Source: Phlegmacium glaucopus (taxonomy: Eukaryota; Basidiomycota; Agaricomycetes; Agaricales; Cortinariaceae). Taken from it: a stretch of 64,000 nucleotides of DNA. The translations under genes were made by a program, and so were the position numbers. The first letter of the stretch is position 1; every line of letters starts with the position of its first letter. Below the pieces are notes generated by a model that worked only from the letters and a program-made list of their open reading frames with translations, did not search any database and was not told the DNA's origin. Where the stretch lies: the NCBI GenBank assembly GCA_015039465.1, contig MU130541.1, positions 282,071 to 346,070 of the forward strand, in the 5' to 3' direction. Below are positions 22,802-35,638 of this stretch, piece after piece.

Positions 22802-24115
22802 CTACCTGATACAGTGCCTGAAGCATCTGAATATGATAGACTGGCAGTATTTGCAGTAAATCCAATGTTCAAGCATCACTGGAGAGTGTATTGGAAGTTA
22901 TTCAGAACCAGATGGAGGGAAAAGTGCAGCATACTGTGATGGTGTTTGACAAGATAGCAACTGAAAAAAGGATCCATTGGGATCTGAATACCAATTACTT
23001 TCTCAGAGTCTGCAGAGAACACACATATCAAACATCAATGGAGTTTATCAATGAGGGTGACCTGGAGGAGTTATTTCAACACCTCAACAGTGAGAGTGAG
23101 AGTGAGAAGGTACTTTGCCTCTGCTCCAAGGCTGATTTATTTTTAGGCAACTGTTGGTGCTTTGGGCATCTTATGCAAAGATCACTGTATCTATCCAGGC
23201 CAACCTCTCCTGGTGTCTAGTGATTGTAAGTGGGAATCTGGAAAAGAGCATGCAAATTTGATTCAAACTGTTCTCGACAGTGTTAATTGTTTAAAAGAGA
23301 AGACTAAACTTCACATTGTGTCCATTGCATCTGATGGTGAAACGCACCATGGATCATCTTTTATTCTCCTCACATTCAAGCAGCAGCTGTTGTCCAGTAC
23401 TTTGCTGTCCCCCACCAGATCTGACCAATTCTGACCAGTTCTGCTCGGATTCTGAGCAGTTCTGAGCAGTTCTGATCAGAATTTGCAATACTTCTAAGTC
23501 AATTCCTACTAACTCATATTTTTTCAAACTTTTCTAACATATTAATTAAAATTAGAATTAAAATGGATTAATTACCCCTCTTTTTGAGGGGGGATTAGTT
23601 ACCAATACATTAGAAGTACAAAATAATATATCTAATTCAGTACTTTACTGTCCCCCACCAGAATTGGTCAGAATCTGATCAGAATCTTACTTAGCCAGTA
23701 ATTTCTAAAAAGATTCTAAGAAAAAATTCTATATTCTCAAATATCTTGAATACAAAAAGTTCAATATTATTCATTTTATTAATACTAATAGCCTAGTAAA
23801 GTATCAAAACAAATGCCCTAGTAAGAGGGGTTGTTGGTGTCATTTTCCTAGCCTATAAAAAGTACAAAGTAGAAAGTAAAAAAAAAAATAGAAAGTAAAA
23901 AAAAATAAACCCCCAGTGGGGGTGCTGTCATTGCCGTCATCATTTTTCATTAAAATAAATAGAAACCCTAGAAAGGAATGAGGGGTGGTGGGTGGGTGTC
24001 ATACATTGTTGTTGTATCCATGTGGGCGCCATTGGACATGTGTGGGTGTAGCTGGACACATGTGCATGTCAGCGTATGCATGTGCATGTCATTGGATATG
24101 TGTGGGTGTCATTGT

Positions 24116-24660
24116 TAGTGATGGGCAAGGGTAACCCTGGGGTAGAATTAGGCTGACCCTTACCCTTACCCTCCAAAACCCTTACCCTTGGGTGAGGGTA
24201 AGGGTTTTGGAGGGTAAGGGTAAGGGTTTCTGAGGGGTTGGAGGGTAAGAAACCCCAGCAGGGTTTAGTGCAAGGGTTTGGTCCAAATATCTCCTCAAGC
24301 TTTATAATCCCAAGAAACCTTCAAAGGAGCTATTATTTAAAATATGTTCAGGGTGTTAAAGATGTTTATCAATAGATTTTCAATGAAATAAAGAGGGTTT
24401 GACTAGTATTTTAGGCTACTGATTGTTGTGAAAGCAGTGAGGCCTCTTTGGATTTTATTTTTCTCTGATTTAATGTCCTTTTTATAGATACACAACAGTT
24501 AGATCATTCTGATATCAGAGAAATAAAAATTCTTAAAAAACCCCTGACCCTCCAGAAGGGTAAGGGTTTGTCAAGGGTCAAAAAATCTGTACCCTGACCC
24601 TGACCCTCCTTACCCTTACCCTTGTACCCCAGGGGTTTCCCAAACCCCTGCCCATCACTA
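24116..24660. mobile_element. hAT-type non-autonomous element (545 bp)
   Basis: Terminal inverted repeats start TAGTGATGGGCA and end TGCCCATCACTA, and the identical 8-bp GTCATTGT flanks both sides (24108-24115 and 24661-24668). An 8-bp duplication with this end sequence is the mark of hAT elements. The interior is made of ACCCTTACCCTT words in both orientations around a unique AT-rich middle. No transposase. Confidence 0.88.
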
Positions 24661-24668
24661 GTCATTGT

Positions 24669-25040
24669 ATGTGGGTGGGTGTTGTCATACATGTCCATAC
24701 GCATCTGGGTGTCGTCATATGCATCTGGGTGTCATAATACATATCTGTGTGTTGTCAGGGTGACATTGTATGCGTGTGGGTGTAACTGGATGTGTCAGGG
24801 TGTCATTGGACACATGTAGGTGTTGTTGGGGTGTCATTGTACAGGTCTGGGTGTAACTGGATTGGTCTAGGCATCATTGGATGCATGTGGGTGTTGTTGG
24901 GGTGTCATTGTACATGTATGGGTGTCATTGGACGCGTGTGGGTGTTGTTGGGGTGTTGTTGTATGTGTGTGTGTGTAACTGGACATGTCAGGGCATCAGT
25001 GGATGCATGTGGGTGTTGTCTTACGTTGTACAAGCCTAAT
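24669..25040. repeat. GTGGGTGTTGTYGG/TGTCATTG minisatellite
   Basis: Imperfect units of about 20-30 bp built from GTGGGTGT and GGTGTCATTGTACATG. A related stretch lies before the hAT element (23985-24107) and another at 25130-25300. Confidence 0.8.
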
Positions 25041-25501
25041 ATAATGTATTAGCAGAGGATTAGAATAGAATATAATAAAAAATCCCCCCCCCCCAGTGAA
25101 GGGGGGGTGGTTACCATTGTTATGTGGCAATCATCAGCCTCATCGTGGTGCTGCAGTTGTCGTCATCCTGTTGTAGGTGTTGTATGTCGTTGTGGGTGTC
25201 ATACATCGTCATTGTATGCATTGTATGTCATTGTAGGTGTCGTACATCATTGTTGTACGTGTTGTTTGTTGTAGTCATTTGTTGTCATTGTCATACATTG
25301 TACATGAACTATTATAAAGTGTTAGTAATGAAGTAAGATAAAATAAAATAAAAAAATACCCCCCCTGGTGAGGGGGGGTTACCATTGTTATGTGGCACAT
25401 TGTCGTTGTCATCATCATCGTCATCGTGCTGCCCTTGTCATCGTTATGCTGCCATCATTGTTTGTTGTTGTTATTTGTGCTGTTGTTGCATATTGGGTAT
25501 T

Positions 25502-26067
25502 TGTTACATTCCGTCATACGTTACTCCGGTCCAGCTCCGTCGGAGTTGTCTCCGGTAGTCCGTACAGTGCTTTCCCTCACATCCCGAACTACTCCTCTTA
25601 CGTTCAACCCCGAGACTTCTCCGTGTCATTCTGGTCCCTCCGTCTATACTCCGCACCCATTACCACTTCTTTGCCACTACCACTATTTCTTTGTCATCAT
25701 GTTCCCACTATCAGTCAGCACACCAGCCATGGATTATTCACCCCAAGAATGCAGGACCTTTCGGGAGCAGAATGCAGCACTTTATATTTATACTTTATAT
25801 TTCGGTTGCAATTCCTTTTATTATTTAAGTACTCGAACTTGTATGTTTTCCCTCAGTTTGAATATCAACATAGTTTCCTCCTCCTAGTCTTCCTCTAAGT
25901 TACTGCAACTTCCGGTTCCACTCCGTTCCGTTCTTACTCCGAAATTAGGACACGAAGGTTTAGGGTAGCACAGCACATACACTGAGGCTATAGTCCTTTC
26001 CCGTTCCGTGGTTCTGTTCCGGTCAAACTCCGTCCGATACTCCGGAATAGAGTTCTCAAACTTAACA
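25502..26067. mobile_element. Young solo LTR (566 bp), target duplication GTATT
   Basis: TGTTACATTCCG...CTTAACA is bounded by GTATT at 25497-25501 and 26068-26072. It is rich in CG (CTCCGTCGGAG and similar), unlike its surroundings, so it inserted after most CpG loss in the block. Both strands have long chance ORFs across it. Confidence 0.88.
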
Positions 26068-26590
26068 GTATTAGCATATAATAAATGTTGATATAATCAA
26101 CTTACCTTTTTATGACCACAGACAATGCACAGCATCGTCTGTGGTCGTTGCTGGCCATGTGACAGTGTGAGAAACAGTTAAGAGAATGAAATATGAATCA
26201 ACACAACTTGGGGCATCACATGTGATCATGTGATCACACCCCTCACACTGAACAAAATACAGAATTTTGACAGCAGCAAGGCATTGCAATCCTTACATAT
26301 TGTTATATTTGGTTCCTGGTTCAATTCCTGCACCATACAGATTATATAATTATTTTATTATTATTAATATGGTCAGGTGATTAAGTTCTTAAGCTCAATT
26401 CTGCTCAGATTCTGCTCAGAAATTGGTCAGAATCTGGTCAGAAAAATTGGCCCTATTACTGCCATTTGGGCTGGTAAAAACTCTGACTGGAATCTGATCA
26501 GATCTGACCAATGGGGATGATGATCTAACATGTGACAAAGACTGGAAACACATCTTTAAAGGATTTCAGAATCTTCTTTGGCAATGCAGT

Positions 26591-27655
26591 TGTTAGAGGA
26601 TGTATGACCCGGGAATCAAGTTGAATACTAAGGTGCTTATCTTCGATAAGCACCTTACACCTATATACTACAAGCATGGGAGTAACTACATCTAAATATG
26701 GCTAGTACAGATAGAAGGCATATGGTGTGTCAAGATAACAAATATAGAGGTTGACATTGATAGGACCCAGGAGATGTCTAGGGATGTAAACGCACCATTT
26801 TCGCGGTTTCACAACCTTTGCAGTATACTCGCGGATGCTCACATATCATTGCGGATACTTGCAGATCATCGCAGGTCATCGCAGATCATCGCAGATCATC
26901 ACAGGTCATCGCACATACTCGCACATACTCGCAGGTCATCGCAGAACACTTGCAGATCATCGCAGACACTTGCAGTCATCACCAATATTCGCATTATCAT
27001 TTGCAGTTGCCAGCTGTTCTTGCAATCATTAAACACGACTCAAACAATCACTCAGGTGACTGTATTACTCATCACCTTTATTTTTATCTTGTCCCCTTTA
27101 TTAGGCTCTTATCTCCTATGTTTCATTACCAATTTACCGGATCCATGTGACTCCGCTTTAACCCACATTTTACATTCTTGTTTCACCTTTCCGCACTTAG
27201 CTATTGCTAGTTACTATATTATTAGCAGTAGCAAGTAGGGTAACAAGGGAGGGGGAGAGACGAAATTACCACAGTTTTGATCCCACCTTTGGAACGTCGT
27301 ACTAAGCTACTCTTGCACTCCTTCAAAATCATCCTGCACACTTCGCTTTTTCTGCGCATTATCTCGCACTTTAAAGCGAACCTTCGCACCTCATAAAACC
27401 TCACCATCACCTACTGAAGAGAACTACATCAACCCCACGAACTACGTACTACTTGCGGTCTGTCCCCACCGCAGGTACATCAACGTGTGACCGCAGTCAG
27501 GGATGTCATTGGCGGAGGGCATAACTACTACTATGATGAGGGAGGCATACGCAAGGTGTAGGATGGTGTGATGCGGTATGGATACAATCATAGATATAAG
27601 TGAAGGTAAATGTACTAAGCATACTAGAGATGGACACAATGAGTGTCCCCTAACA
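26591..27655. mobile_element. Young solo LTR-like insertion (1,065 bp), target duplication GCAGT
   Basis: TGTTAGAGGATG...TCCCCTAACA is flanked by GCAGT at 26586-26590 and 27656-27660. Removing it restores one reading frame of the host transposon gene (FQNLLWQCS|VIINNIQITPD). It contains an array of 10-bp words TCGCAGATCA at 26830-26990 and a normal CG content. Confidence 0.85.
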
Positions 27656-28686
27656 GCAGTGTCATTATCAATAACATACAAATTACACCTGACATTATCC
27701 AGGATCATTTAAGATCTACAGGATTATCCACCAATCATATTAAGTCTCTTTTTAATCCAGATGACCAGCAAGATGTAAAAATGGCATTTGATATGCTCAA
27801 GGATATTTGGTCTTTACCTCAAATATCTTCAAATACCAACCTGGGAATTAGAGCAGCAAGGGAAGTGTTATGGATTCTCAGAAAGTTTCTCTACCATCTT
27901 GTGTTCCCTTACCTCTGTGTTGATATCTCCCTGTCTGAACAGATTGAACATCTAAGCACCAGCGCTCATCTTGGTCTTGGACTCTACAAATCAGCAGAGA
28001 AGAATTTCATCCCCACACATCTATTTATCAACCTTATGATCATAATAAAAAATGTGATTTTCTGGGTTGCAAAATCAAAGGTTGACAATCCCAATGGAGA
28101 GTTCTGGCTTGTTTTGTTGGGGACTGACTGACTTGAGGAATTATTTGGCATTCTGTGAACAATTATTGGCAACGATACCAACCTGGACACCCTTCAACTT
28201 GTTTCTTGTTTATCTGGTTTACAAAAGTATCTAATATCCTCACTAAGTATCCTCACTGGGATCAGGCACCCTGACACTTAAAGCTACCAGCCATCACACA
28301 AGAATCTGAGTTGATTCCAGATTGTGCAGACCATATCAAACCTGCAACATAGAGAGGAAATGTTCAAGTGAAGGATGTTTCACTCCAAGCCTCATGGAAC
28401 CGTGGACACCATCTTGCTGAGCAAGACTGTGATTTCCTCAAGTTAATTCTCAATGAACTCAGCAAAAATGAAGATGTTACCATTCTTGCACCCTCCGGTA
28501 TGATACTCTTTGAAGTCCCACTTGCTGGCAATGATATCAATGAGAGTCTCAACTCATTTCCCTCCACCAGACAACTTGAATGCAGTTGATGATCCAAATT
28601 CCTCAGACCTTGCTGAAACACACATAGAAGTTGAAGATGCTCTTGCTGAACTTGCTGATGATGATAGTGCTGTTGATGCCCGGATC

Positions 28687-29100
28687 TATTAGGGCAACTG
28701 CAACACTGACTTAGTCAAGCTAGCAGGGGATCCAAAGTTAATAATATTTCAGAAGGGATATCTACAAGTGACTCGCCTAGCAGGGGATCTAAAGAGGAAA
28801 GGATGGGGATCCCTGCTATGCTGAGGGGTATTTAAGTACTAATATGGACATAACAGAGATATAAAATAAATAAAGGAATGATACAATAATAATTAATTAA
28901 TTAATTAAGAAGTGGTGTGATGTGAAAAATAAAAATAAAAGACGGAGTGAACCGGAGGATCGGAGTCGGAATGGAGTTACAGAGTGATGGAGTAAACCAG
29001 TGACAGAAGCGGAGTTGGATGGAGGGTTGGAGGTTGTCGGAAAGGCAGGATGTAGAGTCCTAAGGTTGAGGTTTGGGTTGAAATTGGGTGTCCCCTAACA
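28687..29100 (+). mobile_element. Solo LTR, same family as 22412
   Basis: Starts TATTAGGGCAACTGC and ends GTGTCCCCTAACA, and shares the CTAGCAGGGGATC, TATTTAAGTACTAATATGG and ACATAACAGAGATAT segments with the copy at 22412. No matching 5-bp flanks were found, so one edge may have been altered. Confidence 0.7.
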
Positions 29101-29524
29101 CAATTGATTAGACTGCAAACACTGACAATGTATAAATTACACTTTATTGATCAGTGGCCAGCAAGTACAATCTATATTGATCAACAAGCACAATGTCACG
29201 GTATAAACAGTAAGTTTTATTGATGGGAAGGCCCAAGAGGGCAATGTATAAATGAATGGCATTAAATCAACAGTGGGTGAGTAATAAGTGCAACAGTGAT
29301 CTATAAAGTATAATGTATAGATGGTAAAGCTTTAAAGTTGTATTGATGGAAAGGCCTGAAAAGGCAACATGTCAATAATGTGACTTTGTGTAAGTGTGTG
29401 ACTGACGCAGAGGGTCAGAGGGTTAGAGGGGCGGAGGGGTGGAATCTCAAATACTGGAACATCCTCACCTTGAGCATCATTAAAAATTTTTGACCCCAGG
29501 TCCTTAATTTTTTTTTGGACCCAC

Positions 29525-29690
29525 TGTTACGAACAATCATTTTTCTTTTCTTAACTCCACTGAACATGATACCATTTCACCTACATGCACATTACATTCC
29601 CTTTTCATTTCCATTTACATATGTTTACCTTGCTCTTTTCATTGTTTCATCAACATGCATACAACTCATTGCATCAAGCTTAAGGGAGGA
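29525..29690 (+). repeat. 5' fragment of the TGTTAYGAAC LTR family
   Basis: TGTTACGAACAATCATTTTTC, then AACTCCACTGAACATG and TTCATTGTTTCA, as in the LTR at 36468. The 3' half is missing. Confidence 0.6.
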
Positions 29691-32600
29691 AATTCCACTA
29701 AGATGATGACTGTAGAGGACTAAGAAGTGGATTGAGGGGGAACTACCTATCCTGGTACAAAGGAGCAATATTTATACCCTAAGGATGAGGCTATGTAGAA
29801 CAATAAAAAGATAGAAAATACACACTGTCACTGTCAACTGCTATAGTCTTTACCTAAAGACTCTTCTTTACTCATCCTCATCCTATCTCTCCCTATCATT
29901 GTGTGTTGCAAGTCTTTGGTTAAACCTTCCATAAATGAACACAGGGGGATATTCTGACCTAAAGTCCAGTCCATTCTCTCTGGTTGTTGTCTATATAAAC
30001 ATATACAATGATTTATACTGAACAAGCCCAAGAATGTTTAATCCTGTTAAGATTTGGATTTTCTACAATAATATTAGTAAAATGTCTGATTGTAGTAAAT
30101 ATTTTACAGTTTTATTTATTTCTCAGCCAGGTTTTATCCATTTTTTATGATCTTGGACTCATTGGAAAGGGAAAGGTTGGTGCTACATTTACATTGGTTT
30201 AGGTTGGTCTTAGCTGCAAAGACAGGTTCATTGAGATTGGTCTTTTTTTGGTCTTGAATTCTCAAATTTCAAAAAACTGGACTGCTGGTCTCTTTAACTG
30301 GTCCAGTCCAGTTCAGTTAACAGTTTTTTTTTTGCACTTTTAAGACCAGACTTTTAAGCACTAGATGCTTAGGAGTCAGTATAGAAACACTAGACAGTGC
30401 TGTGGTACCAGCTGTGAGATGGAATAAGTCAGGAAATAGATAATTAAAAATTTTAAGGAAGAGATGGGGACAGGGAATGGAATGGAGAAACATGTTTGAC
30501 AGCTTCTTGGTGTTTATTCTACTGCTCACAAGGTGCACATTGTTGGTTTATCTTTGCATGTTGTCCCAATTCCTAGAGAGAGATCATATTAATGTCTGAT
30601 TCAGAAGAAAACCAGAGAGAAACCCTTTTGCTAAAGGTGTTACAAACTCCTTATCCCACCCTGCCTCCTTTCTAAAATACTCCTTTGTTGCTTTCTGCCC
30701 TTCACTCTGCATTCTTCCATCCCCACTAGAGATTTTTCAGCATTTCAATGTTTGCTATACAGTGAAGACATCAGCTATGGTAATTGAGTACAGGTGTCTG
30801 ATGTGAGCCTTGTGAGGAGAGATGTTAGTGTAAAAGAAGGGATTTATTATGTAGCAGGTTCTTGAGTGATATCATGATGAAAAGTATGGTAGATTTTCCA
30901 TAGAGCTGGGGTTTGTAGTCAAAGAATAAGAGCAGGAATGGAGAGTGCTTTTATTTGTTGCATCATCAGCAGGCTTCAGAGTTCAAATATTTTGTTGGCA
31001 TTGTGGTTTCATTGTCACCAGTGCCACACTAATTTCTAGCTGCCTCTTCACAATTTTCACTTGCATGAACAACACCAGCAGATTTAGTCCAAATGACATC
31101 ATCACCATCATCATTGCATTATAAGCCATAATTTCTGAATCTTTTTTTTTTTAAAAAAAATAAATGTGGAGATGAAATATGAAATTTCAGATGTTCCACT
31201 TTGGCTCCACTGCTGGATCTGACTACATCAACCCATCAGTGAGCTTTAGGTTACAAGTTGTTGAAGTATAGTTTTATCCAATTCCATTACAATACCAGAT
31301 TCCAGGGTAATATCAATATTTCTTTTTTAAAAAGTCAGGTTATTTCCTAAAGCCAATTTCCCATTCAATTCTACTCCAGGAATATTCAATACTCAAGTTT
31401 TTGTTGGGGTTCAGCTTCATGGCACACCCTTTCCTGGGTGTGTATGTTATGATCCCTTCCACCATTTCAATTTACTTATCAATTTAACTACCAGGTCTAA
31501 TAACATGAGAATTAATCCTGGAGAGGTTCACTGATAAAATGTGCCTTCAGTCTGACCATTTGTTTGTAAGAGGTGAGACAATTTGCAACACCATGTGGAA
31601 TACCTCCAATTAATTTGTTCCCTCAAATTCCAGTACCAACAGCCAAGTGCAAGCCTTTGCAGGTCAGTAATTTTTTATCCTATTCTAGACATTCATTCAA
31701 ATTTTCTCATCTCTTACCAGACAGCTGGCCTTCCATGGTTGTTTCTTTCAATGAAGCATTTGGAAAGATGTCAGTCATTGGTAAAAATAATGCTAACATG
31801 ATTGATTGTTCTGACATTGTCCCCAATCCTCTGCCTCTCCCCTATACTGCCCATTTTCCTGCATGAGTCAAATTGAACAAGTGGTATGATGATGTTTTCC
31901 TATTTGTAAAATTTTGTCCACTCAATTAATGCTACTGCTCCCTTCCTGAGTTTGATTGCAGATCCCAGACAAGTAACCACACCCCAGCTATGTGAGTTGT
32001 TCTTTCCTTATAATTCACAGTATTGTTCTTAATTCTACCTCTTTAAATAGCCCCCAGTTTTAAATTTGGGAATGGGTACAAGATAGGATGAACATTAGCA
32101 GATGTTCTGTATTTCATTTATCTTTCCTCCAAGTTATCTATGTTTAGGTTTTATCCCAAATAAAATTTCTTTTGTTTAAGTTTGTGGGGTGTTTTACTTT
32201 CTAATAATATTATGGTAGGTTTGAAAAAATTCTGCACCTCACTACATGTTCACCCTTAGTTGATGTCCACTGTCAACAGCCTCTTCTGCTACAATAACAT
32301 TTGGCCCACAGGGCATTAGTGTAGTACTATAAAGTCACTCCCATACTCCATTTGGGATCAGCTGGCACAAGTATAGACCATCATAAATTGCTGTCAATTG
32401 GCAAGCAACTGTCACACTACTGCAATTTACCTTGCCAACTGCACATCTTTAGGCAGCCAGCTTGCCTCAGGCTGCCCTGAGGCAGCCTGAGACTTTTATA
32501 CCTAGGTAACTTGCATCTCAGGGCATGTCCTGGGGGCACTCCAGGACATCTTAGGGAAGCCCAAGGCAGAAGGCATTTTTCCTGATGTTTTTGTTTATTA

Positions 32601-33171
32601 TTTTAGCATAAATATTAATTAATGCACTAAAAACTAGCTAATACAGCTCCTGCATATTCTTCTCAGGGACAACAAGACAACTGAGGATCAACCAAACATG
32701 AGGCTGCCTTCTTTAAAGTTAGGTTCATCACAGACAGACCTTTTAAATTTCAATATTTACAAGGCAGGTTTCAACAACAGGATGATCCAATAAAATAAAA
32801 TAAGACTTGTATCATGAATCCAGTAAACAGTTTTTTAAACATGAAAGAGTAACATAGTGATGGCTTCACTAGAACTAGATAGATTCCATGTCAACACTGT
32901 TATGCTTCACAAAGGAAATTGGTCCTTGCACAGGCCCTCCTCATGACCACCAGCCTGAGTTCACATCAAACTCACCAAATTTCTTCTCTAGAGCTGCAAG
33001 GAGCACAGTGAAGAGCCCTCATTTGACATGTGCTATTCCAAATTCCATATACTCAGCCTTGACTGTGGGTGGAGTGTTGATATTGATGATATCTGATGTT
33101 TTGGAAAGGGTTTCTAGAGTGTCCTTGTCAGAATTAAAGAGGAAAAATGAATTGCCATCATTCAAGTTAAC

Positions 33172-33511
33172 TGTTAGGGGACATTGGCTAAGTGTATAAC
33201 ATTAGAGAAGAGGAAGTTGCTAGTAACCAAGTTTAATACAAAGGTGTTGTCTATGGATGACACCTGCTATTTTATATACAGAAGGCCCCAGGTAACTACC
33301 CTAGGACCTGGTAACAATTGTATGGTAAATATAGACATAGAGGACACATTCCATAAGAACATGTGATAACTATCTACTCAGAGACACATGTGTGTACACT
33401 ACTAAGGAACATTTGTTAGTACTACTAGTAACTGTTTGCAATACCATACTAGTGGGAGGTCATGATGGGGTGAGTAGGCATATAGGTGTACCTACATAGT
33501 GTCCTCTAACA
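33172..33511. mobile_element. Solo LTR-like element (340 bp)
   Basis: TGTTAGGGGACATTGG...GTGTCCTCTAACA. The flanks TTAAC (33167-33171) and TTGAC (33512-33516) differ by one base, as expected of an aged 5-bp target duplication. Confidence 0.7.
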
Positions 33512-34066
33512 TTGACCCATAGATGTTTAGAGTGATGAGCATACCAAGAAGACCTCAAGGTCAGGAACAGAGTTATAGATAGATTTTATGATAATTTAGA
33601 GCCACCTGAAACTCATTCTTGGACTCACTTTAGTATCTGAGCACTATAATTTTTGAGCTTATTATTTATATTCACTCATAATATTTTTCCCATACCCTTT
33701 CCCATCCTTCTGACAGATGGAGTTAAAGTCATCTACATAGAAATTCAGGAATATTAAATTTAAAATGTAGTTTACAGTAATATCTTACCTTATCTTCAAT
33801 TCCCATGAGGACTTGGCCATGGCCACCCCCTAAAATTGACCAAGCTTTTGTTCTGGAAAGAGTGTGTCACTGTCACTTGAGTTGTTTGATGGCTATTATT
33901 TGATCAATTTTTCTGCCTGATAGAAGTTTTGTAAATCTCAAGAAAGAACAAAATAAGGGGGAGTGAGCATTAAGGACACACCTGGTTTAAAACATTGGAC
34001 AAAATGTCCAACAGCAAAAATATTTGGGAGATAGGCTGTTACCTATTTGTACAAGTAACAAGTAGG

Positions 34067-34356
34067 GATTGTCAGGGGTAACCCTGGGGTATCTCAACAC
34101 TGATCCTTACCCATACCCCAGCAACCCCAACCTGCTAACCCCATGGGCTTACCCATCAAAACAAACCCTAAACAAGCCATAAATGAGCAAGATATGTGCT
34201 AAATGGATAGTCACTATTTTTTTGGTCATATCTCCTCCAATTCTTATCTGTTTTGAATGATCTAGGGCTCATTCTGTAGGTGGCAGGTACCCATACCCAT
34301 ACTCAACTTTACCCTACCCACCAACCTGCAGGGGTTGAAAAACATGTGATAATCCC
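34067..34356. mobile_element. Decayed hAT-like MITE
   Basis: The ends TAGGGATTGTCA and TGATAATCCCTA are inverted repeats, and the interior has ACCCATACCC words like the hAT element at 24116. No exact 8-bp flanks survive. Confidence 0.5.
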
Positions 34357-35279
34357 TATGTATAAGCAATGCAATATAAAGAAATTTGGTTATGGGTTCT
34401 AGGTTTTAATAAATATTTAATTCTATATCTTAGAAAGTATAGCTCACATTACATCTGCTTCCCTCAAAGCTATATCTGGACTCTGAAGGTCATATCATTC
34501 AAAACCCTGGTCCACAAGATAACCTAAAGCATCATTTGCACAAGCCATCATATATTCTTTGGCAGGTTCTTCAAATGTTGTAAAATGAAAAATGATATTC
34601 TAAAACTCATTGATGACTACTCCAGTTTTTCCAGTTGATTGATAGGCATGTCTGGTCTTTATTAAGCCATAAAGAGGGGAGTCCAGACACTCTTCCAGAT
34701 CTTGATAGTTATTGGTATCAGCAAGTCTGTGTGTTTTCCCTGTTGAAAGCTGTAAAATTTTACTTTTGAGTTTTATATCTGCATTGGCATATATCACTGA
34801 TTGCTTAGTCAACTTGAATGTCTCAGTGCCTTTGGCTATTGGTGAGGTTGAAGCACTGAGTTCTCTTGCTTGTACAAGGGCTCTGATGAGTCTGCTTGAG
34901 TGAGGGGCAGTAGCTTGGGGAAATAAATGCATGGTCACTACAAGTGAACACAGTCAGAAGGCAATAAAATAGGAGACTGGACTCAAACTGGACTATTGTT
35001 CAGTGATATTATAATTTGTCACAAATATCATCATGAGTATAAACTTCACTGAGAGACCCAGGCTGTTGTAATTTATGACTGTAATTTCACCAGAAATTTA
35101 CCTAATTTTCTATTACAACAATTAAGGTGGATTTATTACTGTAAATAACTATATAAATCATAGTAATTTTATAATTTTAATGTTTTTAAGGTGGTAACAT
35201 GTAGGAATTTCTGACAGTTTAACAGGTGAAAAACACTACACTTACTATCAAGTTTTTTCACTGGAATTTCTAACCTTTT

Positions 35280-35470
35280 GACTAGTTACTTATATTACTT
35301 AATACTTATTAGTTATTACTTAATACTTATTACTTATTACTTATTAGTATTAGTATTTCTGACCACTTGACTAGTTTAGTAATTACTTATTATTATTATT
35401 AGTAGTAGTAGTATTTCCAACTTAACTAGTTACCTATTAGTTATTAGTAGTATAGTAGTAATATTAGTTA
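35280..35470. repeat. TTACTTATTAG simple-sequence tract
   Basis: Runs of ACTTATTACTTATTAG and ATTATTAGTAGTAG over about 190 bp. Confidence 0.85.
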
Positions 35471-35479
35471 AGCAAAAGG

Positions 35480-35570
35480 AAGCACTACCAAGAATCAAAC
35501 ACATGACCTGTTGTGACAAGTTACAGTGCTAAAGACCACTACACCATCATTCCATGTATATATAAGAAAA
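35480..35570 (-). other. tRNA-like head of a repeat
   Basis: On the minus strand: GATGGTGTAGTGGTC (A-box-like), then about 40 nt later GTTTGATTCTTG (B-box-like). It joins the same body (TATATATACCCTYCC...CTAAATAATATATTCTGGCAC) as the tRNA-like head at 38520-38610. It is not a functional tRNA; it is probably a tRNA-derived, SINE-like or captured sequence. Confidence 0.45.
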
Positions 35571-35638
35571 CTAACAGCTATATATACCCTCCCTTCCTGA
35601 CTAAATAATATATTCTGGCACTTCCTGAAGGGCTACTA

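Larger units (their letters stand above)
23398..26515. mobile_element. Composite insertion with CTGTCCCCCACCA ends and GATCTGACC subterminal repeats
   Basis: Interrupts the transposon-derived gene. The left end reads TTTGCTGTCCCCCACC followed by several CAGAATTCTGACCAG-like words. A second, better copy of the same end (TTTACTGTCCCCCACC) is at 23643. The right end at 26395-26510 carries the complementary words (CTGCTCAGATTCTG, CTGATCAGATCTGACC). Inside are the hAT-like element, satellites and a solo LTR. The outer limits are approximate. Confidence 0.5.
22870..28690 (+). pseudogene. Transposon-derived gene split by later insertions
   Basis: Protein-level remnants in order: KIATEKRIHWD, FLRVCREHTY, then LVSSDCKWESGKEHANLIQT and IVSIASDGE at 22900-23400; DDLTCDKDWKHIF at about 26518-26555; ITPDIIQDHLRSTGLS, FNPDDQQDVKMAF, YLCVDISLSEQ and AKSKVDNPNGEFW at 27660-28130; and a tail with DVSLQASWNRG near 28370. 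I recall this order from a common mushroom-genome family of unknown, transposon-linked proteins. Two insertions split it: the 23.4-26.5 kb composite and the LTR at 26591-27655. Frameshifts and stops in between make it non-functional. Confidence 0.7.

Noticed and set aside
24116..24660. Telomere-like CCCTTA repeats
   Set aside because: The motif is ACCCTT, not the fungal TTAGGG type, occurs in both orientations, and is enclosed by a hAT element with 8-bp target duplication.
25368..25898. Overlapping 176- and 165-residue ORFs
   Set aside because: They start in satellite DNA and run into a solo LTR bounded by target duplications; the composition is cysteine/histidine-rich nonsense.
26774..27238. 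154-residue ORF with HRRSSQIIADHHRSS repeats
   Set aside because: A translation of the TCGCAGATCA array inside an LTR-like insertion. All three frames are open because the unit lacks stop codons.
32440..32580. Short GCAGCC/GGCTGC palindromes
   Set aside because: Local dyads of low complexity without target duplications or further copies; not enough to call an element.
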